Notes: generated by a model from the sequence alone, not told the origin. A stretch of DNA of 64,000 nucleotides from Polaribacter haliotis (GCF_014784055.1 NZ_CP061813.1:1560001-1624000); one strand, 5' to 3'. Positions 1 through 10,557 are shown, counted from the first letter of the stretch. A program made the numbers and translations.

Positions 1-662
<662 letters not shown>

Positions 663-911
663 ATATTTTAAATAATATGAATGAATAAGTTTCAAAAGAA
701 TTTACATTATTTTACTAATGTGGTTATTCTACTCTTTGTTTACGCTGTCAATTTCAATATTTTCAATGAACTTTTAGGGTATCGCACTCTTGCTTTCACA
801 ATCGTTTTAAATCCTAATTTGTAGAAATGTTAGACTTGAACTAACTAATAATTATCGTAACTATTATTCCAAAATTTCTCTGATCGTATTTGCTGTTTCT
901 GTTAGCGGGTG

Positions 912-941
912 CAAATCTAAAACTTATTTTTGAATTGACAA
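912..941 (-). promoter_or_regulatory. rRNA operon promoter, proximal (P3)
   Basis: On the minus strand TAGATTTG (919-912) is preceded after exactly 19 bp by TTG (941-939), the Bacteroidota housekeeping promoter layout. The start of transcription should fall near 907, about 245 nt before the 16S 5' end. The bases after the -7 element, CACCCGCTAAC, are the same as at the distal promoter P1. Confidence 0.75.
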
Positions 942-1014
942 GCAAAAAATAAATAAATTTTTTATTTTTTTAACCCCTAAAAAACTGAACTTTATTCCCC
1001 GATAAATCGGACGG

Positions 1015-1042
1015 CAAAGATACAATGTTTTTTATTTACCAA
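1015..1042 (-). promoter_or_regulatory. rRNA operon promoter, middle (P2)
   Basis: On the minus strand TATCTTTG (1022-1015) is preceded by TTG (1042-1040) with a 17 bp spacer. It fits the Bacteroidota consensus but lacks the CACCCGC initial sequence of the two flanking promoters. Confidence 0.55.
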
Positions 1043-1183
1043 CCTAATTAAAATTTATATTTTTTTTACTCTTTTTTTATCGCTAAAAATAAAACCAAAA
1101 ACACCACTCCTAACCCAGTTAATAAAGCTAAAACAACATCTCAATGAACTAAACTAACATACTCATATTTCCGTTAGCGGGTG

Positions 1184-1213
1184 CAAATATACAACTCATT
1201 TCTAATCTCACAA
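1184..1213 (-). promoter_or_regulatory. rRNA operon promoter, distal (P1)
   Basis: On the minus strand TATATTTG (1191-1184) lies 19 bp downstream of TTG (1213-1211), a perfect match to the Bacteroidota promoter. It is followed by CACCCGCTAACGGAAAT, almost identical to the sequence after P3. Its -7 box plus first seven bases match the tRNA-Arg promoter at 29650 exactly. Confidence 0.75.
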
Positions 1214-1716
1214 CTATTATTTTAAATTCTTTTTAAATTTATTTTTTAACCGAGATAATTCATTGAAAATACGAAGGTTATAATCGAAAGTTTTTTTGAC
1301 CTTTTTTAATGCTTTTATCATATAGAACTCAAAACCGCAAATTATAACCAAATCTAACATGATTAAATAGATAAATGAATTCAAAAGATTAAACTATTTG
1401 GGCGGAACTGAATCTGCTTATTGCGACATTTATCAAAAATAAGTACAGTAAACATTAATTTAGCTCTAAGAAATCTTAATTATTCCCATGAATTTAAAAG
1501 ACAAAACGCAGATTAACTAATCTTCCACATTAATTCTTTACTGATTTAGACTTATCTAAAACTATGTTTTGTTAAAAAAGTCTCTTTTAAAATTTAAAAA
1601 TGAGTATTGTAAATCTCATATTATATGTAACGTCTATTAAAAACACATCAGATTTATCTCTAAAACCTTTAATAATAAATACCCCCTCCTCAAACTAAAA
1701 GTTAACAAACAAGAAC
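1214..1716. other. Gene-free AT-rich stretch
   Basis: Between the distal rRNA promoter and the repeat before thrS I see no credible coding region, RNA gene or strong hairpin. The sequence is AT-rich and has stops in all frames. Confidence 0.6.
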
Positions 1717-1717
1717 G

Positions 1718-1823
1718 TGTTAGGGATTGAAGCATTTGTTTGAGCTCTTTTATTTGCTTTTTAGGCAAATAAAAAGCGAGTGCGAAAAGCCCGACCACGC
1801 ATTTTCGCGTGGGAACACCCTAA
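1718..1823 (+). repeat. Dispersed hairpin repeat, copy 1 (GAGCTC subtype)
   Basis: Starts GTTAGGGATTGAA, then GAGCTC, an AT-rich internal hairpin, GCGAG and GAAAAGCCCG. It is closely matched by copy 2 at 24227 and in part by copies 3-6. A second small hairpin (CCACGC at 1795-1800 with GCGTGG at 1807-1812) and a closing CCCTAA (1818-1823), complementary to the opening TTAGGG, follow. The 61-codon reading frame running through it is not a gene. Confidence 0.75.
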
Positions 1824-1857
1824 AAAAACACTCCTATATAATAAGTACACATATATA

Positions 1858-1888
1858 TTGTGTGAAAAATTGTTTTCTAATATCTTTG
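1858..1888 (+). promoter_or_regulatory. thrS promoter
   Basis: TTG (1858-1860), 20 bp, TATCTTTG (1881-1888). It predicts a start near 1893 and a leader of about 20 nt before the thrS ATG at 1913. No room remains for a T-box or long attenuator. Confidence 0.7.
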
Positions 1889-1912
1889 CAGTCTCAAAAA
1901 ATTATAGATTAA

Positions 1913-3853
1913 ATGATTAAAATTACTTTACCAGACGGAAGTATTAAGGAGTTTGCCGTAAATAGCACTCCAATGGATGTTGCAAAAAGCATTAGTGAAG
2001 GTTTCGCAAGAAACGTTATATCTGCAAATTTTAACGGAACTACCGTTGAAACCACTACTCCATTAACTACAGATGGTTCTTTAGTTTTATATACATTTAA
2101 TGATGATGCTGGTAAGAAAGCTTTCTGGCATTCTTCAGCTCACGTTTTAGCGGAAGCTATTTTAAGCTTTTACCCAAAAGCAAAATTAACTATTGGGCCT
2201 GCGATTGACAATGGGTTTTATTATGATGTAGATTTTGGTGATGCTGTTATTTCTGATAAGGATTTTCCTGCTATTGAAAAGAAGTTTCTAGAGATTGCTC
2301 GTGGAAAACATGAGTTTTCAATTCGATCTGTTTCTAAAGCGGATGCCTTGTCATTATATAAGGAAGAAAATAATGAATATAAAGTTGAGTTGATTGAAAA
2401 CTTAACAGATGGAGATATTACTTTTTGTGACCATAGCAACTTTACAGATTTATGTAGAGGAGGACACATTCCTAATACAGGAATTATAAAAGCGATTAAG
2501 ATAATGAGCGTCGCTGGTGCTTATTGGCGTGGTGACGAAAAGAATAATCAGTTAACACGTGTTTACGGAATTAGTTTTCCGAAGCAAAAAATGCTAACCG
2601 AATATTTAGAATTATTAGAGGAAGCTAAAAAAAGAGATCATAGAAAATTAGGAAAAGAATTAGAATTGTTTACTTTTTCTCAAAAAGTTGGTGCTGGTCT
2701 ACCTTTATGGTTACCAAAAGGAGCTGCTTTACGCTCTCGTTTAGAAGATTTCTTAAAAGCCGCACAGAAAAAAGCAGGTTACGAAATGGTAATGACACCT
2801 CATATTGGTCAGAAAGAATTATATGTTACTTCTGGACATTATGAAAAATACGGTGAAGACAGTTTCCAGGCAATTAAAACTCCGAAAATGGATGAAGAGT
2901 TTTTATTGAAGCCTATGAATTGCCCACACCATTGTGAGGTATACAATTTTAAACCTTATTCTTATAAAGATTTACCAAAACGTTTCGCGGAATTCGGAAC
3001 AGTTTATAGGTATGAGCAAAGTGGAGAGTTACATGGTTTAACTCGTGTAAGAGGTTTTACACAAGATGATGCACATATTTTTTGTACTCCAGAACAATTA
3101 GATCAAGAATTTAAAGATGTTATTGATTTAGTATTATATGTATTTGGTTCTTTAGGTTTTGAAGATTTTACTGCTCAGGTTTCTATTAGAGATAAAAGTA
3201 ATCCTGATAAATATATAGGAGATACAGAAACTTGGGAAGTTGCAGAACAAGCAATTATTAATGCAGCAACCGATAAAGGTTTAAATTTTGTTATTGAAGA
3301 AGGTGAAGCAGCCTTTTACGGACCAAAATTAGACTTTATGGTGAAAGACGCTTTAGGCAGAAGTTGGCAACTTGGAACGATTCAAGTTGACTATAATTTG
3401 CCAAAACGTTTCGATTTGACGTATACAGGTTCAGATAATCAATCTCACAGACCAGTTATGATTCATAGAGCACCATTTGGTTCTATGGAGCGTTTTATTG
3501 CGGTATTGCTGGAACATACAGGTGGGAATTTCCCACTTTGGCTAACTCCAGATCAAGTTATCTTGTTGCCAATCAGTGATAAATATCAAAAATATTCAGA
3601 AAAAGTTTTAGAATCGTTAGAAAATTCCGAAATTCGCGCCCTCGTAGATAACCGAAGTGAGAAAACTGGACGTAAAATACGAGATGCAGAAGTTGGCAAA
3701 ATTCCATTTATGGTTATTGTTGGTGAGAAAGAAGAGCAAGATGGCACAGTTTCTGTAAGAAAACATGGTGAAGGTGATATTGGAACATTTACAATAGAAG
3801 AATTTATTTCCTTAATAAAAGCAGAAGAAAGTAAAACATTGAAGAAATTTTAA
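1913..3853 (+). CDS. thrS: Threonine--tRNA ligase
   Basis: Charges tRNA-Thr with threonine in the cytosol. The 646 residues carry, in order: a TGS domain (about 1-61), the editing domain with HSSAH near 73-77 and the CRGGH motif near 181, the class II catalytic core, and a C-terminal anticodon-binding domain from about residue 545. The zinc/threonine ligands expected in ThrRS are visible: Cys in KPMNCPHHC, His in DDAHIFC and His in [13 protein letters not shown]. Motif 2 reads [19 protein letters not shown]. Length is normal. It heads a thrS-infC-rpmI-rplT unit, an order widely conserved in bacteria. The ATG follows a good promoter by about 20 nt. Confidence 0.98.
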   Translation: MIKITLPDGSIKEFAVNSTPMDVAKSISEGFARNVISANFNGTTVETTTPLTTDGSLVLYTFNDDAGKKAFWHSSAHVLAEAILSFYPKAKLTIGPAIDNGFYYDVDFGDAVISDKDFPAIEKKFLEIARGKHEFSIRSVSKADALSLYKEENNEYKVELIENLTDGDITFCDHSNFTDLCRGGHIPNTGIIKAIKIMSVAGAYWRGDEKNNQLTRVYGISFPKQKMLTEYLELLEEAKKRDHRKLGKELELFTFSQKVGAGLPLWLPKGAALRSRLEDFLKAAQKKAGYEMVMTPHIGQKELYVTSGHYEKYGEDSFQAIKTPKMDEEFLLKPMNCPHHCEVYNFKPYSYKDLPKRFAEFGTVYRYEQSGELHGLTRVRGFTQDDAHIFCTPEQLDQEFKDVIDLVLYVFGSLGFEDFTAQVSIRDKSNPDKYIGDTETWEVAEQAIINAATDKGLNFVIEEGEAAFYGPKLDFMVKDALGRSWQLGTIQVDYNLPKRFDLTYTGSDNQSHRPVMIHRAPFGSMERFIAVLLEHTGGNFPLWLTPDQVILLPISDKYQKYSEKVLESLENSEIRALVDNRSEKTGRKIRDAEVGKIPFMVIVGEKEEQDGTVSVRKHGEGDIGTFTIEEFISLIKAEESKTLKKF

Positions 3854-3922
3854 GTAATTTTGGAATTCAATAAATAAAAAGGTTGGAAAACAACCATAAG
3901 TTAAATTTAAAAATTTTAAGTC

Positions 3923-4483
3923 ATAGCAATACGTAGAAGCAGGTCGAGAAGACCGTTAAGAGTAATCAAAGAAGATCAACATAGAATTAATGAAAAAATA
4001 AAATATGTTGACGAAGTTCGTCTTGTGGGCGAAAATGTGGAAGTTGGTGTATATCCTTTAGATAAAGCTAAAGAATTGGCCAAAGAACAGGAATTAGATT
4101 TGGTTGAGATTTCACCAAAAGCTAAACCTCCTGTTTGTAAAATTATTGATTACAAGAAATTCTTGTATGAGCAGAAAAAACGTGAGAAAGTATTAAAGTC
4201 TAAAGCCACTAAAGTGACTATTAAAGAGATTCGTTTTGGACCTCAAACAGATGAGCATGATTATGAGTTTAAGAAAAAACATGCAGTAAAGTTCTTACAA
4301 GATGGTGCAAAATTAAAAGCATTTGTTTTCTTTAAGGGTCGTTCGATTATCTTTAAAGAACAAGGACAAATTCTTTTATTAAAATTAGCGCAAGAATTAG
4401 AAGAATATGGTAAAGTTGAGCAGTTACCAAAGTTAGAGGGTAAACGTATGATTATGTTTATTGCTCCTAAAAAAGTAAAATAA
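3923..4483 (+). CDS. infC: Translation initiation factor IF-3, probable ATA start
   Basis: IF-3 binds the 30S subunit, prevents premature 50S joining and checks the initiator tRNA and start codon. A start at the first ordinary start codon (GTG 4025) would remove about 34 conserved residues. The frame stays open upstream and encodes [18 protein letters not shown], the classic IF-3 N-terminus. The only stop above it is TAA 3917-3919. Between that stop and 4025 there is no ATG, GTG or TTG; the natural first codon is ATA at 3923, followed by GCA ATA CGT (AIR), giving 186 residues. E. coli infC starts at AUU and is autoregulated because IF-3 rejects such codons; the ATA here suggests the same control. 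ATA 3929 is the other possibility. Confidence 0.9.
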   Translation: MAIRRSRSRRPLRVIKEDQHRINEKIKYVDEVRLVGENVEVGVYPLDKAKELAKEQELDLVEISPKAKPPVCKIIDYKKFLYEQKKREKVLKSKATKVTIKEIRFGPQTDEHDYEFKKKHAVKFLQDGAKLKAFVFFKGRSIIFKEQGQILLLKLAQELEEYGKVEQLPKLEGKRMIMFIAPKKVK

Positions 4484-4577
4484 AACAATTACAAGGTTTA
4501 ACTTTGTAGTGATATAAATATATCTTGAAACAAGTTCAAGATTAATGTCTTATAAGCAAGATAAAAACGAAGGAGAA

Positions 4578-4775
4578 ATGCCTAAAATGAAAACCAAATC
4601 TAGCGCCAAAAAACGATTTAAAGTTACTGGTACTGGAAAAATCAAAAGAAAGCACGCGTTTAAAAGTCACATCTTAACAAAGAAGTCTAAAAAACGTAAA
4701 TTAAAGTTAACTCATGACACTTTGGTACACAAAGCAGATGAGTCTAACATTAAGCAACAATTAAACTTAAAATAA
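4578..4775 (+). CDS. rpmI: 50S ribosomal protein L35
   Basis: 65-residue very basic protein of the large ribosomal subunit, beginning [20 protein letters not shown], the L35 signature. The frame is open further upstream (ATG 4545), but homology begins at 4578 and a purine-rich GAAGGAGA lies just before it, so 4578 is chosen. It lies between infC and rplT, the usual place. Confidence 0.97.
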   Translation: MPKMKTKSSAKKRFKVTGTGKIKRKHAFKSHILTKKSKKRKLKLTHDTLVHKADESNIKQQLNLK

Positions 4776-4869
4776 GTTTAATAAGGGAATTTAATTATTA
4801 ACCATGGAGTTAGGCTAAATTTAAAAAGTATTCTTATGTGAATCGCCTACTACAAAAAACATTGAAATT

Positions 4870-5214
4870 ATGCCAAGATCAGTAAATTCAGTAGCCTCAA
4901 GAAAAAGAAGAAAAAAAATCTTGAAGGCAGCAAAAGGTTACTTCGGACGTAGAAAAAACGTTTACACAGTAGCAAAAAATGCGGTTGAAAAAGGTATGCT
5001 TTATGCATATAGAGACCGTAAAAACAATAAGAGAAACTTCCGTTCTTTATGGATTGTACGTATTAACGCTGCAGCCCGTTTACACGGAATGTCTTACTCT
5101 CAGTTTATGGGAAAAGTAAAAGCTAACAATATCGAATTAAACCGTAAGGTTTTAGCAGATTTAGCTGTAAACAACCCAGACGCTTTTAAGGCAGTTGTAG
5201 AGAAAATAAAATAA
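4870..5214 (+). CDS. rplT: 50S ribosomal protein L20
   Basis: 114 residues, [19 protein letters not shown] at the N-terminus and [11 protein letters not shown] in the middle, as in all L20 proteins. It binds 23S rRNA early in 50S assembly and in other bacteria represses its own operon. The 94-nt gap after rpmI contains no clear L20-binding mimic that I can see. The gene closes the operon and is followed by a strong terminator. Confidence 0.98.
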   Translation: MPRSVNSVASRKRRKKILKAAKGYFGRRKNVYTVAKNAVEKGMLYAYRDRKNNKRNFRSLWIVRINAAARLHGMSYSQFMGKVKANNIELNRKVLADLAVNNPDAFKAVVEKIK

Positions 5215-5237
5215 ATATAAATACTTGCTTATATAAT

Positions 5238-5270
5238 AAAAACCCAAACATAATCGTTTGGGTTTTTTTT
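5238..5270 (+). terminator. Rho-independent terminator of the thrS-rplT unit
   Basis: Stem AAAAACCCAAAC (5238-5249) pairs with GTTTGGGTTTTT (5256-5267) across a 6-nt loop and runs into a T tract. Confidence 0.9.
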
Positions 5271-5304
5271 ATAGATTTGTACATTCGTCAAAAAAAACTT
5301 TAAA

Positions 5305-5898
5305 ATGAAATTAAAATTTACCACTTTTTGTTTATTAATTAGCACAATCTTTTCATTTGCACAAGAAACAACTCTGGAAAAAGTTCAAGAAGATAACTCT
5401 TTAGAGGGGCAATTTGATAAAATCTACAGAACTTCCACTTCTTATCAAACATATAAAGTAATTAGTAAAGAGAAATTTCAAAAACTGAAACGTGATGTTT
5501 TAGATTCTATAAAGCTATCTCAGAGATTAGTTTCAGAAAAGGAAAGTTTATTAAAATTCGAAAGAGATAATGTTTTAAAAATTCAGACAAACTTAACTAA
5601 AACTCAATTAGATTTAGAAACTGCAACAAACAAAGAAAATTCAATTTCTTTATTTGGTTTACAACTTAGTAAAATTAGCTACAATCTTATTTTATGGGGT
5701 ATTATTTTAGGACTAACTTTAGCATTATCTTATTTTGTTTTTAAATTTTCTAGAAGTCATATTATTACAAAAGATGCTCAAAGTAATCTTTTAGATATCG
5801 AGGAAGAATTTGAACAACATCGTAAAAAATCTTTAGAAAGAGAGCAAAAATTAAGAAGACAGCTTCAAGATGAAATTAATAAACAACGTAATAACTAA
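5305..5898 (+). CDS. Membrane-anchored coiled-coil protein, function unknown
   Basis: 197 residues. An N-terminal signal peptide (about 1-19, ending SFAQ) precedes a charged helical region (about 45-110) that looks like a coiled coil. One membrane helix follows (about 126-147, LILWGIILGLTLALSYFVF), then a cytoplasmic, highly charged C-terminal coil (about 160-197). Relatives in Flavobacteriaceae often carry a 'tRNA (guanine-N1)-methyltransferase' label, as I recall; nothing in this sequence supports a methyltransferase fold. It stands alone between the ribosomal-protein operon and the glucan cluster. Function not recognised. Confidence 0.85.
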   Translation: MKLKFTTFCLLISTIFSFAQETTLEKVQEDNSLEGQFDKIYRTSTSYQTYKVISKEKFQKLKRDVLDSIKLSQRLVSEKESLLKFERDNVLKIQTNLTKTQLDLETATNKENSISLFGLQLSKISYNLILWGIILGLTLALSYFVFKFSRSHIITKDAQSNLLDIEEEFEQHRKKSLEREQKLRRQLQDEINKQRNN

Positions 5899-6104
5899 AT
5901 TTCACTTTTTATTCTTATCAAAACATTAATCATTTCTTCTTATTACTAATAAATCTTTACTAAACTCTTCATATTTAGCTTTTATGTTATAAAAGTGATA
6001 ATAATATTTTTTCAGTAGGTATACCTGATATTTTTTTGTTAATTTAACGTCGTTAATTCGAAAACAAACAACGTTCAAAAATCATTAAATTATCTTTTAA
6101 ACCT

Positions 6105-7310
6105 ATGAAAGCACTTTTTTTTACGAGAGAATTCCCTCCATATGTATATGGTGGAGCTGGAGTTCATGTTGAATATTTAGCAAATGAACTTGCTAAATTA
6201 ATGGAAGTTGATGTAAGGTGCTTTGGCGACCAAGATTCAGATGGAGATAATTTAAATGTAAAAGGGTTTCCTTATGAAAATCCAATTTTTGATGATTCTG
6301 AAGATAAACTAAAAGCCGTATTTAAAACGCTAAGCACTGGACTTCATATGAACGCAGCACCAATAGATGCAGATGTAGTTCATTGCCATACTTGGTACGC
6401 ACATTTTGCAGGAATTGTAGCCAAACTTTGTTACGGGATTCCGCTAGTAATTACTACACATTCTTTAGAACCTTTACGACCTTGGAAGAGAGAACAATTA
6501 GGTCGTGGTTATGATGCTTCCTCTTGGATAGAAAAAACTGCTATTGAAATGGCAGATGCACTTATAGCTGTTTCAGAAGAAACTAAAGACGATGTTTTAA
6601 AATATTTTAATGTTGATGAAAAAAAGGTGAAAGTAATTTACAATGGAATTAATTTACAAGAATATGTAACCACTTCCGATAGTAATACTTTAGATGAATA
6701 TGGTGTAGACAAAAACAAACCATATGTACTTTTTGTTGGAAGAATTACAAGACAAAAAGGAATTATTCACCTAGTAAATGCTATAAAATATATAGATGCA
6801 GATACACAAATTGTTTTGTGTGCTGGTGCACCAGATACTCCTGAAATTGGAGAAGAAATGAAAAAGGCAGTTAACGAAGTTCAAAAAACACGTAATAATG
6901 TTATTTGGATTGATAAAATGGTAACCAAAAAAGAAATTATTCAATTATATTCTCACGCAGATGTTTTCTGTTGCCCATCTATTTACGAACCTTTTGGAAT
7001 TATAAATATAGAAGCAATGGCTTGTGACACAGCAGTTGTTGCAAGTGCAGTTGGAGGAATAAAAGAAGTTGTTGTACATAATGAAACTGGAATATTAGTT
7101 CCAGTAGAACAACAAAAATCTGCACCTTTTGAACCAATAGACCCAGACAAATTTTCAAAGGACTTAGCTGATGGAGTTAATAAAGTTATTAATAATCCAG
7201 AATTAAGAAAATCGATGGCAAAAAAAGGAAGAAAAAGAGTTGAAGATCATTTCGATTGGATAGCAATTGCAAAACAAGTAGAAGAATTATATAAATCACT
7301 AAAAAACTAA
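6105..7310 (+). CDS. glgA: Glycogen synthase of the corynebacterial type (GT4; possible maltose-1-phosphate synthase, GlgM-like)
   Basis: 401-residue two-Rossmann-domain glycosyltransferase. The N-terminus has FPPYVYGGAGVHVEYLANEL (donor/acceptor loop) and HCHTWYAHFAGI. The C-terminal half has VGRITRQKGI and the ADP-sugar site PSIYEPFGIINIEAMA with the family's catalytic Glu. Length and motifs match the actinobacterial GlgA/GlgM group (TIGR02149), not the 475-residue GT5 enzyme of enterobacteria. The mycobacterial member joins ADP-glucose to glucose-1-phosphate to make maltose-1-phosphate, the substrate of GlgE, which is encoded two genes downstream; the same activity is inferred here. First gene of a tight glgA-glgC-glgE-glgB unit, 4 nt before glgC. 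Confidence 0.9.
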   Translation: MKALFFTREFPPYVYGGAGVHVEYLANELAKLMEVDVRCFGDQDSDGDNLNVKGFPYENPIFDDSEDKLKAVFKTLSTGLHMNAAPIDADVVHCHTWYAHFAGIVAKLCYGIPLVITTHSLEPLRPWKREQLGRGYDASSWIEKTAIEMADALIAVSEETKDDVLKYFNVDEKKVKVIYNGINLQEYVTTSDSNTLDEYGVDKNKPYVLFVGRITRQKGIIHLVNAIKYIDADTQIVLCAGAPDTPEIGEEMKKAVNEVQKTRNNVIWIDKMVTKKEIIQLYSHADVFCCPSIYEPFGIINIEAMACDTAVVASAVGGIKEVVVHNETGILVPVEQQKSAPFEPIDPDKFSKDLADGVNKVINNPELRKSMAKKGRKRVEDHFDWIAIAKQVEELYKSLKN

Positions 7311-7314
7311 CCAA

Positions 7315-8580
7315 ATGGTAAATGATAAAGTATTAGGAATTATTTTAGGAGGAGGACAAGGATCTAGGTTATATCCTTTAACAAAAGATAGATCGAAACC
7401 AGCTGTTCCAATTGCAGGAAAATATAGATTGGTAGACATACCCATTTCAAATTGTATTAATTCCGACATTAAAAGGATGTATGTTTTAACACAATTTAAT
7501 TCAGCTTCCTTAAATAAACACATAACAAATACATATCATTTTAGTTTTTTTAGCTCTGCTTTTGTAGATGTATTAGCTGCAGAACAAACGATAAATAGCG
7601 ATCAATGGTTTCAAGGAACTGCAGATGCTGTAAGACAAAGTATGCATCATTTTTTACAAAATGATTTCGAATATGCCTTAATACTTTCTGGAGACCAATT
7701 ATATCAAATGGATTTTAACGATATGATTAATAAACATAGAGAAAGTGGTGCAGAAATTTCTATTGCAACTTATCCTGTAAATGCAAAAGATGCAACTTCA
7801 TTTGGATTATTAAAAACAAATGATGAAGATGTTATTACTTCATTTATAGAAAAACCAGGGGAAGAATTATTACCAAATTGGACATCTGATGTTGGCGAAA
7901 ATATGAAAGCCCAAGGAAGAGATTATTTAGCTTCTATGGGTATTTATATTTTTAATAGAGAACTATTAATTAAGTTAATGGACAACCCAGATACGAATGA
8001 TTTTGGTAAAGAAATTATTCCTCAAGCAATAGAAAACCACAAAACATTAAGCTATCAATATGAAGGTTATTGGGAAGATATTGGTAATATAGATTCTTTC
8101 TTCGAAGCTAATTTAGGTTTAACAGACGATGTACCAGAATTTAATTTATATGATGCAAAAAGTGTTTACACAAGAGCTCGTGTTTTACCAACATCCAAAT
8201 TTGCAGGTTCTATTTTAAATAAAGCTGTTATTGGAGATGGATGTATAATACATGCAGAAAAAATTGAAAGATGCGTAATTGGAATCCGATCTAGAATTGG
8301 GAAAAACTCTTTAATATCTAATACATATATGATGGGTAATGATTATTATGAAACTTTAGAGGAAGTTGCCAAAAATAAGATAGATATTATGATGGGAATT
8401 GGAGATAGATGCTACATACATAATTGTATTATAGACAAGAATTGTAGAATTGGAGATGATGTAAGAATTAATGGAGGCACACACATCGAAAATGTAGAAA
8501 CCGATACATATATGGTTAAAGATGGTATTGTAGTTATTAAAAAAGATGCTACAATTCCAAAAGGAACTATTATAGGATAG
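7315..8580 (+). CDS. glgC: Glucose-1-phosphate adenylyltransferase
   Basis: Makes ADP-glucose from ATP and glucose-1-phosphate, the committed step of bacterial glycogen synthesis. The 421 residues start with the pyrophosphorylase signature LGGGQGSRLYPLTKDRSKPA, followed by the allosteric/substrate segment RLVDIPISNCINS. The middle has SGDQLYQMDF and FIEKPGEE. The C-terminal third (about 290-421) is a left-handed beta helix of hexapeptide repeats. It feeds the synthase encoded 4 nt upstream. Confidence 0.97.
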   Translation: MVNDKVLGIILGGGQGSRLYPLTKDRSKPAVPIAGKYRLVDIPISNCINSDIKRMYVLTQFNSASLNKHITNTYHFSFFSSAFVDVLAAEQTINSDQWFQGTADAVRQSMHHFLQNDFEYALILSGDQLYQMDFNDMINKHRESGAEISIATYPVNAKDATSFGLLKTNDEDVITSFIEKPGEELLPNWTSDVGENMKAQGRDYLASMGIYIFNRELLIKLMDNPDTNDFGKEIIPQAIENHKTLSYQYEGYWEDIGNIDSFFEANLGLTDDVPEFNLYDAKSVYTRARVLPTSKFAGSILNKAVIGDGCIIHAEKIERCVIGIRSRIGKNSLISNTYMMGNDYYETLEEVAKNKIDIMMGIGDRCYIHNCIIDKNCRIGDDVRINGGTHIENVETDTYMVKDGIVVIKKDATIPKGTIIG

Positions 8581-8616
8581 AATTAAATTTTTTACAATCT
8601 AAAATTTAACAAATTA

Positions 8617-10554
8617 ATGCAAAATCAAAGTAGAATTGTAATAGAAAACATAGCTCCTCAATTAAATTGTGGAGCTGTTTTTATAAAACGTGTTGTAAAC
8701 GAAATCGTAACTGTAACTGCAGATGTTTTGGTAGATGGACATGATGTAATTCAGGCAAGTTTATTATACAAACATAAAAGTGAAAAAACTTGGAAAGAAA
8801 CAAGAATGTATCCAACAAATAACGATGGATATTCAGCAAGTTTTCAAGTAACAAAACAAGGTTTTTACGAATACAAATTAGAAGGTTGGGTAGATTATCC
8901 TTTGAACTGGCAATATGGAATTGACAGAAAAATTGATGATTATCAGCATGTAAAATCAGAACTTTTAGAAGGTGCAGAATTATTAAAACCAATCGTTAAA
9001 AAAGCAACAACAGAAGAAAAAAAATATTTAAATTCTTTAATTACTCTTTTTAAAGATGAAACAAAATATGCTGAAGCAATAAAAGAAGCTGTTTCCAATA
9101 ATTTAAAAGAAGTTTTAAGTAAATATCCTATTAAATTAATTGCACACGAAAGCAAATCTTTACCTGTTTATGTAGATAGATTAAAGGCGCGTTTTAGTAC
9201 TTGGTACGAATTTTTCCCAAGATCAGCATCAGAAACAGAAGGGAAACATGGTACCTTTAAAGATTGCCATAGATTGTTACCAAGAGTAGCAAAAATGGGT
9301 TTTGATACTTTGTACTTCCCTCCTATTCATCCAATTGGAGAAGTAAATAGAAAAGGAAAAAACAATACCACAGAAGCAGAAAACAACGATGTTGGTTCTA
9401 CCTGGGGAATTGGGTCTAAACATGGAGGTCATAAAGATATTCATCCAGAATTGGGTTCTTTAGAAGATTTTAAAGGATTAATTAAAGAAGCAAAAAAACA
9501 AGGAATTGAAGTTGCTATGGATTACGCACTCCAAGCAGCTCCAGATCATCCTTGGGTAAAAGACCATCCAGATTGGTTTAAATGGAGACCAGATGGAACT
9601 GTGCAATATGCAGAAAACCCTCCAAAAAAATACCAGGATATTTTACCAATTTATTGGGAAACTGCAGATTATAAAAATCTATGGCAAGAATGTTTAGACA
9701 CTTTATTTTATTGGATAGATTGTGGAATAAATGTATTTAGGGTAGATAATCCGCATACAAAACCTTATTATTTTTGGGGTTGGATTATTACTGAAGTAAA
9801 GAAAAAACATCCAGATGTTTTATTTCTTGCAGAAGCATTTACACGTCCTAAAATAATGCAACAATTAGCAAAACAAGGCTACACTCAATCTTATACTTAT
9901 TTTACTTGGCGAGAATCTAAACACGAGATTATCGAGTATATGAATGAGTTGACAAAGACAGATCAAAAAGAATATATGCGTCCTAATTTTTGGCCAAATA
10001 CGCCAGATATTAATCCGTTTCATTTACAAAATGCACCTGAAGCAAAATTTCTTTTACGCTATGCATTAGCAGGAACTTTAAGTTCTAATATCGGAATTTA
10101 CGGACCAGTTTTCGAACAGATGATTAGTCAACCAATTGTTGGAAAGGAAGAATATTATATGTCTGAAAAGTTTCAACTTTGCCATTATGATTGGAACAAG
10201 CAAAATAGATTAACTACGATTATTTCGTTAATTAATTCCATAAGAAAAAACAACGAATCTTTTCAGCAAACAAATAACATTCAATTTTGTGAAACAGGAA
10301 ACGATAATTTAATCGCTTTCTATAAATGGAATCAAGATAGAACTAATGAAACATTAACGATTATTAGTTTAGATGCTTATCATACACAATCTGGTTCAGT
10401 TCAAGTTCCATTGCAACAATTAAATGTACATGAAGGGCAAAAAATTGAAGTACAGGATTTAATTACAAATAATTCTTACAATTGGTATAATGAATGGAAT
10501 TATGTGGAATTAAATCCACACATTCCTTTCCACATATTTAAAATTAATAAATAA
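8617..10554 (+). CDS. glgE: Alpha-1,4-glucan:maltose-1-phosphate maltosyltransferase
   Basis: Transfers maltosyl units from maltose-1-phosphate to the non-reducing end of alpha-1,4-glucan (GH13 subfamily 3). 645 residues: an N-terminal beta-sandwich (about 1-120), a helical insert (about 125-175), and a (beta/alpha)8 barrel opening with ARFSTWYEFFPRS and the motif PPIHPIGEVNRKGKNN. The nucleophile is Asp377 in FRVDNPHTKP and the acid/base Glu406 in FLAEAFTRP. A C-terminal beta domain closes the protein. The VDNPHTK motif separates GlgE from other GH13 enzymes. It sits 36 nt after glgC and 3 nt before glgB. No trehalose synthase (treS) is present here, so maltose-1-phosphate probably comes from the GlgM-like enzyme. 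Confidence 0.95.
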   Translation: MQNQSRIVIENIAPQLNCGAVFIKRVVNEIVTVTADVLVDGHDVIQASLLYKHKSEKTWKETRMYPTNNDGYSASFQVTKQGFYEYKLEGWVDYPLNWQYGIDRKIDDYQHVKSELLEGAELLKPIVKKATTEEKKYLNSLITLFKDETKYAEAIKEAVSNNLKEVLSKYPIKLIAHESKSLPVYVDRLKARFSTWYEFFPRSASETEGKHGTFKDCHRLLPRVAKMGFDTLYFPPIHPIGEVNRKGKNNTTEAENNDVGSTWGIGSKHGGHKDIHPELGSLEDFKGLIKEAKKQGIEVAMDYALQAAPDHPWVKDHPDWFKWRPDGTVQYAENPPKKYQDILPIYWETADYKNLWQECLDTLFYWIDCGINVFRVDNPHTKPYYFWGWIITEVKKKHPDVLFLAEAFTRPKIMQQLAKQGYTQSYTYFTWRESKHEIIEYMNELTKTDQKEYMRPNFWPNTPDINPFHLQNAPEAKFLLRYALAGTLSSNIGIYGPVFEQMISQPIVGKEEYYMSEKFQLCHYDWNKQNRLTTIISLINSIRKNNESFQQTNNIQFCETGNDNLIAFYKWNQDRTNETLTIISLDAYHTQSGSVQVPLQQLNVHEGQKIEVQDLITNNSYNWYNEWNYVELNPHIPFHIFKINK

Positions 10555-10557
10555 ATT

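Noticed and set aside
1727..1912. 61-codon frame before thrS
   Set aside because: It runs through the hairpin repeat and the thrS promoter, lacks any family resemblance and a plausible start site.
4025..4483. infC starting at GTG 4025
   Set aside because: It would remove the conserved N-terminus that is encoded in frame just upstream.
4801..4850. L20-binding hairpin before rplT
   Set aside because: Only a five-base TAGGC/GCCTA pairing with a long AT loop; too weak to call.
6044..6056. TTAACG-T-CGTTAA as an operator before glgA
   Set aside because: Only 6-bp arms in an AT-rich leader, no second copy near the other glg genes, no regulator gene nearby.
6091..6098. TATCTTTT as the glgA promoter -7 box
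   Set aside because: Last base mismatched, no -33 element at 19-20 bp, and it would place the start on the ATG.
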